A stretch of 64,000 nucleotides of DNA from Pseudogymnoascus destructans (taxonomy: Eukaryota; Ascomycota; Leotiomycetes; Thelebolales; Thelebolaceae), in NCBI RefSeq assembly GCF_001641265.1, contig NW_020167521.1:186001-250000 (forward strand). Reading direction: 5' to 3'. Positions within the stretch are counted from its first letter, which is position 1; each line of letters opens with the position of its first letter. This document shows, piece by piece, positions 21,215 to 32,444 of this stretch. The notes under the pieces are model-generated. The model was not told where the DNA came from. It saw only the letters and a list, made by a program, of their open reading frames with translations, and made no database searches. The position numbers and the translations under genes were made by a program.

Positions 21215-22478
21215 ATATGCTGTAACAAATTTGTTTATGTATTCCATAAGGGTTTCATTCATATATCGCTGGAATGTTGCAGGGCTATTTGTAAGGCCAA
21301 AAGGGAGGACCTTGTACTTGTATGATCCAAATCTTGTCTTAAAGGTAGTGAGATCTTCATCTTCTTTTGTTTGCATATGGATCCGATTAAATGCATGATG
21401 AATGTCAATCTTTGTAAGATATTTGGCACCTGTGATCTGAGCCAATGTTTCATCGATGAGGGGTAGCGGGTATGAGACTTTTCTTGTAATGGCATTTAAC
21501 TTGCGGTAATCAACACAGAATCGAAGTCCGCCACCTGGTTTGCGGACGAAAAGGACAGGAGAGGCAAAGGGAGCTTTGCTAGCTTCAATAAATCCTTTCG
21601 ACAAGTTGTTGTCAATATATTTCTTCACAAGATTAAGTTCCTCCTTTGACATGTTGTAAAGGGGCGCATGTCCTAATTTCGAATCTTGTTCTAAGACGAT
21701 GTGGTGGTCTGCATATCAGTGAGGGGGGAGTTCATCTGCAGCCTGCTTTGAGAACACATTGAGATATCCATGGAACTCCTTTGGGAGGATCAGTTTTGGG
21801 TCGATTTCCTTCGCTTCCTCCTTTGCCTGTTCAGCGAGTATATCTTTAAATGATACTGCAAAAACCTTAGCTCCCTTCTGCTTCCGAAGCATATTAAATG
21901 GTGCGGCTCCAATCATTGCGACAGTGCATGTGTTCTTGTTCTTATAAGGAGGTTGGAGGGCTGGCTTCAAAGAATTGTCATCTTGTATTTGCTTATTGAC
22001 TTGGGGCAATGTAGGTTTCGGATTTTGAGTATTTGTTTGTGCTGGCAACGACGTTTAGTAAATATGACTTGGCCATTTACCATATCAAGTATAACTCCAT
22101 GTTGCTTCATCCAAGCCTTCCCAAGAATGACAGAATGTTTCCCAAGAGTGGTGATGAATAGAGTGCATAGACTTTCAACATGGTCTTGGACCTGTAGGCA
22201 AGGGTATATAGCATGAGTGATGGGAGGGGCTCCTGTTCCATCAAAGCCTTGAATAGGGCATGGCTTTAAAAGCTCTACTGGTGATATGCCTTCGATCTCA
22301 CAAATTCGTTCTGCGTCAACAGCATTCACAAAGTTTCCTCCAGTAGCTCCAGTATCGATAAGGGCTTGTGCTTTGATTTTTGATTTTCCTACCATACAAG
22401 TAACTATGAATGGAGTATCTGGATCTAATCCAAAGCTTGAGGAAGAAGTCGCAATTCTGGCTGTCATGACACCTTCAG
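21215..22478 (-). pseudogene. Gypsy-C pol fragment (protease and part of RT)
   Basis: A second, different Ty3/gypsy element on the minus strand. The protease frame (22467-21967) contains ALIDTGATGGNFV. A following frame (about 22048-21716) has PKEFHGYLNVFSKQAADELPPH then a stop, and the RT frame (21652 to 21215) contains ASPVLFVRKPGGGLRFCVDYRKLN and FGLTNSPATFQRYMNE. It is cut just before the catalytic Tyr-x-Asp-Asp motif by the Gypsy-B LTR. At least one stop and a frame change separate the pieces. Gag is absent: a solo LTR begins 12 bases upstream of the protease frame. Confidence 0.88.
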
Positions 22479-22850
22479 TGTAAGGATACCTCCTTACCTA
22501 GATACTCGAAGAACCCGTCTCAGAACTGTTACGGTCACTACAAGCATGAAATCCGATTCGGTGTGGTTTCGAACCAGTAGAGGAGCACATAGCAAGTTAC
22601 ACTATAGTGGGGGATGGTAAGGGTGTAGGGTTCAGGGTCGATGCTGACCTGTTGCGGTGGAAGGATCAGGTCTAGGGTTGGGATAACCGAGTCGGGCCCG
22701 TTTCAGGTACTCAAGGAAACAGACTCAACGGGGTTCCCCCTTCATCTTTTTTGTATCCTTCGTAGTAGACCTATAGGATAGCATCCGTTTAGCCTCCGAC
22801 TCGCACTCTCATATGCTATTACTGTGAGCTGGGTGCCCTGTGTCCTTACA
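22479..22850 (+). repeat. Solo LTR, TGTAAGGA family (372 bp)
   Basis: Reads TGTAAGGATACCTCC to GTGTCCTTACA, the same orientation as the Gypsy-E LTR and opposite to Gypsy-C, so it probably does not belong to Gypsy-C. The flanking pentamers TTCAG and ACTAG do not match. Confidence 0.85.
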
Positions 22851-23140
22851 ACTAGTTACGGTCATGTGGTAAGAGTTAAGGCAGGTTAGCCAAGTTGGAC
22901 CCATTTCAGGTATTTAAGGGGATTGACCCAACGGGGTTCCCCATCATCTTTTTGTATCCTTCGTAGTAGACCTATAGGATAGCATCTGTTTAGCCTCCAA
23001 CTCGCACTCCCATTGTAAGGATTCCTTCTCATCTCTCACTCTAAGGAGCAGACTCTGAGTAGCTGCGGGTCACGTGTGATCATTTGGGCAGGCTAACCGA
23101 GTCGGATGGGTTTCGGGTACTTGAGGGAAATGCTTAGAGG
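22851..23140 (+). repeat. Two further TGTAAGGA-family LTR fragments
   Basis: 22851 to about 23013 resembles the 247-bp subtype at 57061 (reverse complement) without either terminus. At 23014 a new TGTAAGGATTCC start begins a fragment resembling the 269-bp subtype at 44709, which fades at about 23140. The three LTR pieces lie head to tail, suggesting successive insertions or template switching. Confidence 0.7.
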
Positions 23141-23475
23141 ATCACTTTCGGCACCTAAAGAAGATACGATACAGCTAGAAAGGGGTATGGTTGATGCTAA
23201 GAGGGAGAATATATATAGGGAGGGTAGTTATATAGAGGGGGCTTAGCTATGTACTTAGTGCTATAGCAACTATAGCCAAACTAGCCATAATTCACGAAGT
23301 TGTTAGGTAGCTTAGGAGACATCTAAAGATGGGAATTCTGAGTAGTTTCAATTGATTTAAGGCGTTGTGGTTGAATTGATTTATATAATATATATGTGGT
23401 CAGTAGAAAGTGGCTGACTTGCTTAGGTGGCCAACTTGTTATACATGTATGTTAGTAGATTTTGTTTGTAATATA
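23141..23475. other. Unassigned AT-rich stretch
   Basis: No gene or known repeat family from this window was recognised between the LTR fragments and the left F1 terminus. Confidence 0.4.
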
Positions 23476-24969
23476 ACGTGCATGTATAACGAAAGTGCCA
23501 AACAAGCGAAAGTGCCAAAATCATGCGGTGACCAACCCCCCCAACTAAATGTTAAATTCCTCCACAACAAAACATGCGCCATAAAAATGATGAAAGCAAA
23601 TTAGTGCGCTATCCAAGCTATGCAAAGCGACCCAAATTTGCGCCTTCGAGTTGCAGCTAGGATCTATTCTGTAGACCACCGCAAGCTACGTCACCGTTTA
23701 CAAGGCGTACCTTCACGACGCGATATCCAAGCCATCTTACAGAAATTAAGTAACCTAGAGGAATCAGTTCTTGTTCAGTATATACTTGACTTAGCTGCTA
23801 AAGGGTTCCCTCCTCAGTTGTCTATTGTTGAAGATATGGCAAATCGACTACTTGCAACACGCGACGCGCCACGCGTCGGGTCACGTTGGGCTTCAAACTT
23901 TGTTAAGCGCCATGTAGAGCTCCGGACACGCTTCCAGCGAAAATACGACTACCAGAGGGCTAAGTGCGAAGATCCAGAAGTCATTCGTGGCTGGTTTGAG
24001 CTTGTATGGAACACAATTCTAAAGTATGGCATCAACAATGCAGATATCTACAACTTTGATGAGACTGGGTTTATGATGGGCGTCATCTCAAGCCCAACGG
24101 TAGTAACGAGCTCAGATGGGCGGGCAAAGGCAAAAAAGGTGCAGCCTGGCAATCGGGAATGGGTTACAGTAATCCAAGGCGTTAGTTCTCAAGGTTGGGC
24201 AGTGCCGCCATTTGTCATTGTGGCAGGTAAAAACCACCTTGCATCTTGGTATGAGAATAGCGGATTTCCAGTAGATTGGGTAATCGCTGTTACTGCAAAT
24301 GGCTGGACTACAAACGAGAGAGGTATGGATTGGATTTAGCATTTTGAGAAGCACACAAAGCCCCGGAGTGTTGGTGGTTATCGCTTGTTAGTCCTTGATG
24401 GTCATGAGAGCCACCACTCAGACAAGTTTGAGGAGTACTGCAAAGAACACAACATTATTACGCTTTGTATGCCTGCTCACTCTTCCCATATACTCCAACC
24501 ACTTGATGTTGGCTGTTTTGGCCCATTAAAGAGAGCTTACAGTTGGCAAATTGAAGATATGATGCGGGCTCATATTATTCACATTACTAAGGATGACTTC
24601 TTTCCTGCCTTCCACGCTGCATTTAACATTGCAATGACAGAAAGCAATATTCAGGGAGGGTTCCGAGGTGCTGGGCTTCTTCCATTTAGCCCTGAGAGTG
24701 TAATATCTACACTTGACCTTAGGTTTAAGACGCCAACACCTCCAACCTCTTGCCCAAACACCGCTCAACCATGGGTTTCTCAGACACCAAATAACCCAAC
24801 TGAAGCTGTATCACAGTCTACTTTCATTGAAAACCGAGTTGCGCATCATCAAAATAGCTCTCCAACCTCAATCTATGCAGCTGTTGACCAGTTTACAAAG
24901 GGTGCATCGCAAATAATGCATCAATTAGCATTGTTAAAAGCAGAGAACCAAAACCTGCGACAGGCAAAT

Positions 24970-25268
24970 TGTAAGGATGCCTCCTTACTCGGGGTAGTTA
25001 CGGCCGTCACGTGGCGCCATCGAGACTCGGGGCCGTTACGGGTCAGTCGCGACTGACAGCCTTAGGCACATAACGTAAGGAAGCCTTAGGCAAACAGGGA
25101 GCTAGCTGAGTCGGAGCGGTTTCGGGTATTTTAAGGGAACAGCCATACAGGGTGACACCTTCATCTTTTTTGTATCCTTCGTAGTAGACCTATAGGATTG
25201 CACCGACTCATATCCGACTCGCACTCCCATATGCCACTTCTCGTGATACGGTGCCCTGCGTCCTTACA
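24970..25268 (+). repeat. Gypsy-E 5' LTR
   Basis: 299 bp, TGTAAGGATGCC to GCGTCCTTACA. It contains the core CTTTTTTGTATCCTTCG and CTATAGGAT found (often inverted) in the solo LTRs at 9501, 22479, 44709, 47603, 56234 and 57061. Confidence 0.95.
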
Positions 25269-25624
25269 TTATACAAAAAAGATCACGCCTGCCGGGGACG
25301 GCCGTACTTAAATAATATCCCACAACGGAACGACTCAGGAGAACTGTCGAAACACCACCGACCGCGACTCAGTGACATTTCGAAGTAGAGACCTGACGAC
25401 TTCAAATAGCCGTGACCCCAGAGAACTCACAGACAACCAGTGGATCAGGGTTTGATCCTGCAGAGCAAGCTGGTAAAGTCGCCGACGCGTTGGCGCCGAA
25501 TAGGATACGAGATCCTTAAGAACCCCCTCAAGCACAGAGGCAATTGTGAACAAGAGTGTTGATAGCTACGAGCTACCGGAAGTCAAACTCTTTCGTATCG
25601 ACACCGATACACTCCCGAACCAAT

Positions 25625-26887
25625 ATGAGGAAAATGACCTCAAACATCCCCCAAGACAATGATGGTCAACCGTCACGAATGTCAACGAGACAAACCACCG
25701 CTGCAGCTACGACCGCTGCACCCACCGATGACATACCGGATCGAATGGCAAACCTCGAGATCCAGATGCAAGAGATCAAGGAAATGATAGCCAACCTAGC
25801 GGCAACCCAGACCAGAATACCGTCCACGCCACAGGTGGACACCGTCGAAGTTGAGGAGCGACGAACTTCCCCTATGCGAAACACCCCCGAGACAGTTCAG
25901 TTGCCGCCTCTTCGAAACACTCGTTCTCCATCGATTCCGAGGATGTATTCCGAAGACCCTCCGAATCGCTACAAGAAATCCACCATCTCTGAGAAGATTA
26001 CGCCGCTCAGCGATGGGATAGAACATACCTTTATGCAATGGAGCGCGTCCATTCGGGACCGCCTCGTAGTCAATGAGGATCACTACCCTACCGACGTCTC
26101 GAGAAGAGCGTTGATATGGGGGACTACGACTGGCCTGGCAAAGAAATACCTCGAACCCCAATACCTATCCGCGACACATGGGTTTCGGAGTGCCGACGAG
26201 ATGATGGACCTGTTGGGTTCATATTACCTCACTGGCAACGAAACGGAACAGGCCCGGAACCTCTTCGACGACCTCCAAATGGGAGAGAAAGGACATACCA
26301 ACGAGACTTTCTCAGAGTTCAAAGCTCGCTTCCAAAGTGCAGCTATTACGGGACAGGTCACAGAGTCGGAATGGTTTCGGTACATGTGGAACAAGTTGAC
26401 CCCTCAATTCCGTAGCCGCGTAGCGGTTATCAAAAGTCAATGGAAGGGAGACTACCACACTATGGTCCGAGAACTCACCGCCTTCGATCAGGAGCGACGC
26501 CGGAACAACGAGCTAAGCTTCCCGTCCAAGAGCGGCGAGTCGAGCTCCCGAGGACCCGCTCGTCTGAGCTCATCTAGGTTCACACCCGCTGAGCCCGGAA
26601 GAACCCAACCGCCGAGGCCTACAAGAAGCCCTCTGGTCTCCTTCCAGAGGACTCCTTTTATGCCCACGGCCCCCAAGCCGGACATTACAGGCCGCGTGCG
26701 GACCGCCGTGCCGGCTACGTCCGGGAACTGTTTCAAGTGCGGCAAGCCGGGCCATTTCCAAGACAAATGCCCGCTCAACCCCACCGTCAAGGAGATTGAC
26801 CGCGAAGCCCCTGAGGACGAAGGGCAGTGGGAGGAAGCAGTCGCCCACCAGTCGGATGCGTCCCTGGAGGAAAACGACGAGGCCTAG
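25625..26887 (+). CDS. Gypsy-E Gag with CCHC zinc knuckle
   Basis: Gag of about 420 residues from ATG 25625 (a second ATG lies at 25634; the frame is open further upstream without ATG). A short coiled-coil (DRMANLEIQMQEIKEMIANL) precedes the gag region (YLEPQYLSATHGFRSADEMM, LFDDLQMGEKGHTNETFSEF). The zinc knuckle CFKCGKPGHFQDKC lies near the C-terminus, which ends acidic. Protease and pol follow in the -1 frame overlapping the gag end; no canonical slippery heptamer was seen near the stop (the nearest is a GGAAAAC run). Confidence 0.88.
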   Translation: MRKMTSNIPQDNDGQPSRMSTRQTTAAATTAAPTDDIPDRMANLEIQMQEIKEMIANLAATQTRIPSTPQVDTVEVEERRTSPMRNTPETVQLPPLRNTRSPSIPRMYSEDPPNRYKKSTISEKITPLSDGIEHTFMQWSASIRDRLVVNEDHYPTDVSRRALIWGTTTGLAKKYLEPQYLSATHGFRSADEMMDLLGSYYLTGNETEQARNLFDDLQMGEKGHTNETFSEFKARFQSAAITGQVTESEWFRYMWNKLTPQFRSRVAVIKSQWKGDYHTMVRELTAFDQERRRNNELSFPSKSGESSSRGPARLSSSRFTPAEPGRTQPPRPTRSPLVSFQRTPFMPTAPKPDITGRVRTAVPATSGNCFKCGKPGHFQDKCPLNPTVKEIDREAPEDEGQWEEAVAHQSDASLEENDEA

Positions 26888-29800
26888 GGAAAGGCTCCTT
26901 CCTAGGTCTACGCAAATGTGATCTGCAAGGACTGGATTTACGAGAGCTCTTGGGAGGCTCCCAATTTCTCGTTGATACAACCCTGAGTATGAACGGACTC
27001 GGGGTGCAAACGAAGTCACTCGCAGACACAGGAGCAAATGGCTACCTCGTCATTAATAAGCTTTTCGCGCAACGGTTGTCGAAAGCGCTTCAGAGCCCCA
27101 TACGGAAACTGCCCTACTCTGTACCCATACGTGGATTTCAGCGAAATATCCAAAGCTACGTATCGGAGTATATTCGGTTACACTTGACAGTCGAAGGACG
27201 CCGAATATATAACTGCCCCTTTGTGCTCCTAGATCTCGGAGCGCAAGATGTGATAATTGGGAAGAAGCTTTTTAGCCGCTTCTGAATCCTACTCGACTCT
27301 GCAAAGAGCCTGCTAGTATGGCCAAAGGAGTACCCGCCTACTCCTAGCTGGAGCAAAGAGATCACCTTGCCCTACCACTCGCGTGAACTGTCTATACGTC
27401 ACCCCGCCCATCAATCGGATGCGAACCGGCGGGACGATGCCATCGACCATGACGACAGACGACGTGAGGGCGGACACTCGATACCAATGAAAGTGATAAC
27501 GGCCCATCGTGACGCTATTATGATCACCCCACCGAGCCCGGTGCGAGACGAGGGAACGACCCACCCGCACCCCAAAACCCCAAGGACACGAGCCTCGCCC
27601 GTGGAAACCTATAAAGACGGACCCTTAGGGCAAGTGGAGGCGAAACCTCCAAGAAACGGACCATCCGCATATGAGAGAAAGAATCCTGGGAGGAGCGGAG
27701 TCTTCTCTCTTTCCCGACGCCAGACCCTGGTACGCAGCTTCACGCCGGTCCAAATTTGCGAGATTGGCGCAAACGCTTTCCACTATGAGATGATGCGAAG
27801 CGACTCCGAGTTCTTTACGACAAGCATCTACGAGATCGACCAGATCATCCGAGAGAGGGAAGCGGCCGAGGACGAGGAAATGCTCCGCCTCATTCGGGAC
27901 AAGCTTCCGCATATGCACCGCAACTATTCCGATGTCTTCTCGAAGTCGGAATCTGATCAGCTTCCCCCGCATCGCATATACGATCACAAGATACAACTAG
28001 AAGCCCCTTTACCAAATGCCTTTTCGCCACTATACCGACAAAGCACCGAAGAGCTTAAGGCGACTAAGCAATACCTATTAGAGAACCTCGAGAAGGGCTT
28101 TATAGTCAATAGCAATAGCCCGTTTGCCTTCCCTATACTGTTCGTGAAGAAGGCAGATGGCAAACTGAGATTTTGTATCGACTACCGGAAGTTGAACGGA
28201 CTTACCCGTAACGACCCCTACCCTATCCCGCGTATCGACGAACTACTAGGACGGGTGTCGAAAGCAAAAATCTTCACGAAGCTAGACATTAGGCAAGCCT
28301 TCCATCGTATACGAATGGACCCCGACTCCGAGGAGTACACGACCTTCCGGACTCGGTATGGATCCTACAAATGCAAAGTGCTGCCGTTTGGCCTAACGAA
28401 CGGCCCCGCAACCTATCAGAGGTATATGAACGACGTTCTTATGCAATACTTGGACGACTTCTGTACTGCCTACCTAGACGACATCCTAATCTACTCCGAG
28501 GACCCCGCGGAACACATGGACCACGTACATAAGGTCCTCCAACGGCTTCGAGAAGCAGGACTACAAGCCGACATTAAGAAATGCGAGTTCAACGTAACCC
28601 GGACAAAGTATTTAGGCTATATCCTGACTACTACCGGTGTCGAAGCGGATCCCGAGAAGATCGAACCCCTCCGGAATTGGATCCGGCCAACAACTGTCAC
28701 AGGCGTGAAGTCTTACCTTGGATTCTGCGGCTTCTACCGCCAATTTATCAGAAATTTCGGGAAAATAGCCAAGCCTCTCACCACTATCACCAGCCCCTCA
28801 GAACCGTTCCTGTGGACTGACGAATGTGAGAACGCTTTTGAAGAAATGCGCTGACAGCTTTTAGCCGTGCAGGCGCTCCACCACTTCAACCCCGAATTGC
28901 CTACGAAGCTGGAAACAGACTCTTCTGATGGAGTCGTAGCCGGTGTCCTTTCTCAGGAACACCCCGACAAGCGATGGTATCCTGTAAGCTTCTACAGTCA
29001 CGTCCTATCTGGGCATGAGATCAATTGGGAGATCCACGACAAGGAACTGTTCGCCATCGTCAAAGCGTTCGCAAAATGGAGGCCAGAATTAGCATCGGTA
29101 CGCCACCGAATCGACGTCTATACAGATCACCGATCGCTGGAATACTTCATGTCGACGAAGGTTCTCACGGCGAAGCAGGTTCGGTGGATGGAGCTACTCT
29201 CCGACTTCAATTTCTCTATTGCGTATACTGCTGGCAAGAACAATCAGAAGGCAGATATACTGAGCCGAAGAGAGCAAGACCTGATTACGCAACAGAAGGT
29301 CAAACTCGACAGCCGTGCGAGGGTGCTGTTAGGCCCAGCCCGACTACACTCCCGAATCAGTGCCGAATTAGCACAAACGTACGTGGCCTCGATCAATGCG
29401 ATGGACGCCCCGAACACCCAGGTCCCCTTTGACCTGATAGAAGCGCTCTGCGCGGATAATAGGAGGTCGTTTACCGACACTCGCGTGAAAGACCCCCTAC
29501 CTAACGGGTTTATAATGAAGGACCAACTCTTGCTATACAAAGGTCGACTGTGCGTAAACTGGCACACCGAGTTATGTACGAAACTCATACGGGAAGCACA
29601 CGATCAAGTATCAGTAGCCCACCCTAGTGGCAGGAAAACTTATCAGTTACTCGCCCCGAAGTATCATTGGGTCGGAATGGAAGCGGATTGCCTCCGATAT
29701 GTGCGCAACTGCGTGACGTGCCGACTTTCTCACACTAGCGTGACGAAGCAGCAAGGCTTCTTACACCCCCTACCGGTACCCGAATACCCCATGCAACACC

Positions 29801-30997
29801 TAACGATGGACTTTAAGGAATTCCCAAAGGATAAACACGGATTCGACAGCATCCTTGTGTTCATGGACCGACTCGGTAAGGGTTCGGTGTCCATACCGTG
29901 TCATAAGACCACCGATGCCCGCCAAATGGCGCAGCTATTCATCGAATGGATATATCGATTCGGAACACACCCCAGAGTCGATCATTAGTGATCGCGGACC
30001 CCAATTCATATCAGCTTTCTGGCGAGAGTTCTGCCGAATCATAGGGGTCAAGATTAAGCTGTCGACAGCCTATCACAAGCAGACCGACGGGCAGATGGAA
30101 ATCATGAATAGGTATATCGATCAGAGACTGAGGCCCTTCGTATCACATTACCAGGATAACTGGAGCGAGCTCATTCCCATCATGGATCGGGTGCAAATGA
30201 CCCTTCCCCATGCCTCGATCGGAATGACCCCCTACCGACTCAAGTACGGAACTGATCCGCGCACCAGTTGGGACTGGGAAACCCCGAAAGCCACGACCCC
30301 TAGGGAAGTCATGAACCAGAAGGAAGCCAAAGCAGTAGCAAACCGCATGCACTCCGCATGGATTTACGCAAAGGAGAACATGGCCAAAGCACAAGAGGAT
30401 ATGTCTAAATACGCGAATCGACGCCGACGAGCCATTGACTGGGATGTAGGAGACAAGGTTTACCTATCGACCAAGAATCTGAAAAATCACCGCCCTAGCC
30501 GTAAGCTGGGGCAACAATGGGTCGGACCCTATACGGTACTGGAACAAATCGGACACGCCTTCCGACTAGACCTACCGAAGGGTTCCCAAATACACGATGT
30601 CTTCTCTCCAGACGTACTCATCAAGGCTCCGAATAACCCGCTGCCCGGTCAAGCAGTGCCTGAGCCAAGCAGCGAAGTCGTAGACGGCCTAGAGGAGTGG
30701 GAGGTCGAAAAGATCCTCGCCGTAAGGATCCGGCGAAAACAACTTCAATACCAGGTATCCTGGGTCGGATACGATCCGGACCCGGAATGGTACCCCGCCT
30801 CAAACTTTAAGAACTCCCCCTACAAAATCCGGGAGTTCCACGCGGAGTACCCAAACCTGCCAGGACCGCCGCAGGACCTACCCGGCTGGATCACGGAATG
30901 GGAGACAGGCAAACCAAGCTACGATCACGAGAGGCACGGCAAAGCGGAGGAAAACAGCGTCGTTGCTACCTACGACACTAAACTAAACACCCTCTAA
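26827..30997 (+). pseudogene. Gypsy-E pol (PR-RT-RH-IN-chromodomain) with stops and frameshift
   Basis: Order: protease (SLADTGANGYLV), RT (LRFCIDYRKLNGL, YLDDILIYS), RNase H (ETDSSDGVVAG), integrase (VAHPSGRKTYQLL...CVTCRLSH; ESIISDRGPQF; HKQTDGQMEIMNR) and a C-terminal chromodomain (WEVEKILAVRIRR...YQVSWVGYDPDPEWYP). Breaks: TGA at 27283-27285 after the protease, TGA at 28852-28854 between RT and RNase H (both in the same frame as what follows), and a one-base shift near 29965 inside the integrase, after which the frame of 29855-30997 continues. As it stands no complete Pol can be made from this copy. Confidence 0.9.
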
Positions 30998-31151
30998 GCC
31001 AGGGCACCCTCAGAGCCGTAGCCCTTGTGGAAGCCACCCTTCCCAAACGTCTCACCGGCGTCGCAACAAACGGCTACCACCATGAGAGACGAAGGGTCGA
31101 AGTGACCCCACGCGAAAGACCACGCCCGAGTTCCCTCCGACACAGGGCCTA

Positions 31152-31895
31152 TCACCCAAGGTCGACGGTCACCCCCTCCTCCTCCACCTCCGCCCCCCTC
31201 TTCCTCTTCTTCCCCCCACCACCGCCCACCTTCGCCGCCGCGGCGAGGACGTCGGGGATCCTCTTCACCAACTCCCCCACCGCATCCACCGCAGAAGCCA
31301 CCCCATCAAGGGCAGCGATCTCCTTCTCCTGGTTCACCAGGATCAGGGCCGATTTCTGGCCCACGACGGCCACGGCCTGGCGGACCCGCTACGGTCGTCA
31401 GCGCGAGAACCAAAAACACACAAGGGAAACGGAAAACTTACCTCCAGACCATCCTCGACGGCGGCGCGGAGGGCGCAACTCTCCATATAGGCCGAAAGCT
31501 CGGCCGGGGAGCGGAACTTCGGCATATTGGCGGTGGCCAATGTGACCACACGCCCAATCTCCGCCGCAGCGGCCTTGATGGCGGCGGGGACGGGAGGGGT
31601 TGCTGCCTCGGTAGCCAGGAGCTTCTGGTACTCCGGGCCAGCAAACCAGGAGATCTATCTCCAGAGGTCAGCGACGGGCAGACAGACAAACCACAAAACT
31701 GAAAACCAAACGAGAACCCACCGGAACACACGTTGCGTGTTGGGCCACGCAGCGCTCACACTTGGAGCTTTCCAAGCTCCACACACACGAGACGGCGGGA
31801 TCTCCGTCCTTCTTGCGCCCTTTGGCGCGCACGCAGCGCATACACTGCTGGCGGAAAGCCACAGTGAGGGCGCCGGGAGGAGGGGGAACCGGCAT
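31152..31895 (-). CDS. Antisense spliced Cys-rich gene in Gypsy-E
   Basis: Opposite to gag-pol, between pol and the 3' LTR. Exons 31895-31722, 31654-31442 and 31376-31152 join in phase 0 with GT/AG introns of 67 and 65 nt and give 203 residues. The first exon carries cysteines at about 18, 21, 37, 46, 49 and 56 (C-x2-C-x15-C-x8-C-x2-C-x6-C), a Zn2Cys6-like order with one long loop. The second and third exons are probably helical (ATEAATPPVPAAIKAAAAEI, NQEKEIAALDGVASAVDAV), and the C-terminus is a Gly/Lys/Arg-rich stretch (GGGGGKKRKRGAEVEEE), possibly a nuclear localisation signal. A TATAAG on the minus strand near 32134 and ATG at 32074 followed by a good donor suggest further 5' exons, but I could not connect them in frame. 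It parallels the antisense ORF of Gypsy-B in place, size and Cys order. The role is unknown. Confidence 0.65.
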
Positions 31896-32444
31896 CTTCA
31901 AATTGGAAATCTGCGATTTCCCGTCAGCCCAACCCAAGTTATCACCACCGCGCCAGCGCGGTTCCGTCACCTACCAAATCGTTCGTTGTGTTTTTGTATC
32001 TAAAAACAACCTGTTAGCATCCAGCTGTACCATCGGAAGGGCCACTTACCAGTCTCGGGAGGGGGGCTCAGCATCGTTGTTGTGAAGAAAACAACAAGTT
32101 CTGGGCGAAGCTCGAATTCATATTCTGGCTTATAACAAAGCCGTCCGAATCGGGTTAGCGCGAAATTTCCCCCTCGACACATACCGCGCGGACCCTATTC
32201 GATACCAATACGGACCCTCGCAACACTAATCGCCGCGCACACAACAAAGACGCGACTTTGCGCAAACGGATTCAGACCACTTCCAGTGCCTATACGGCCG
32301 CCCACCATCAGCCTTCTGGACAAACAAAGGGCATTCTAGTCTTGGCGCCCGCACCTCACCCACCAACCCAAACAAGGGCTCGTCGCGGCAGCTACTCGGC
32401 TTGCGTGCTTTGAGGACAAAGCACCTTCTCAAGGCGGGGGGTAG

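Noticed and set aside
22479..22850. LTR at 22479 as the true 5' LTR of Gypsy-C
   Set aside because: It abuts the protease frame with no gag or leader between, and its orientation relative to Gypsy-E LTR is opposite to Gypsy-C coding; more likely a separate insertion.
27283..28854. Programmed read-through of the two TGA codons in Gypsy-E pol
   Set aside because: No CTA-type read-through context follows either TGA, and a separate frameshift breaks the integrase too, so simple damage is more likely.
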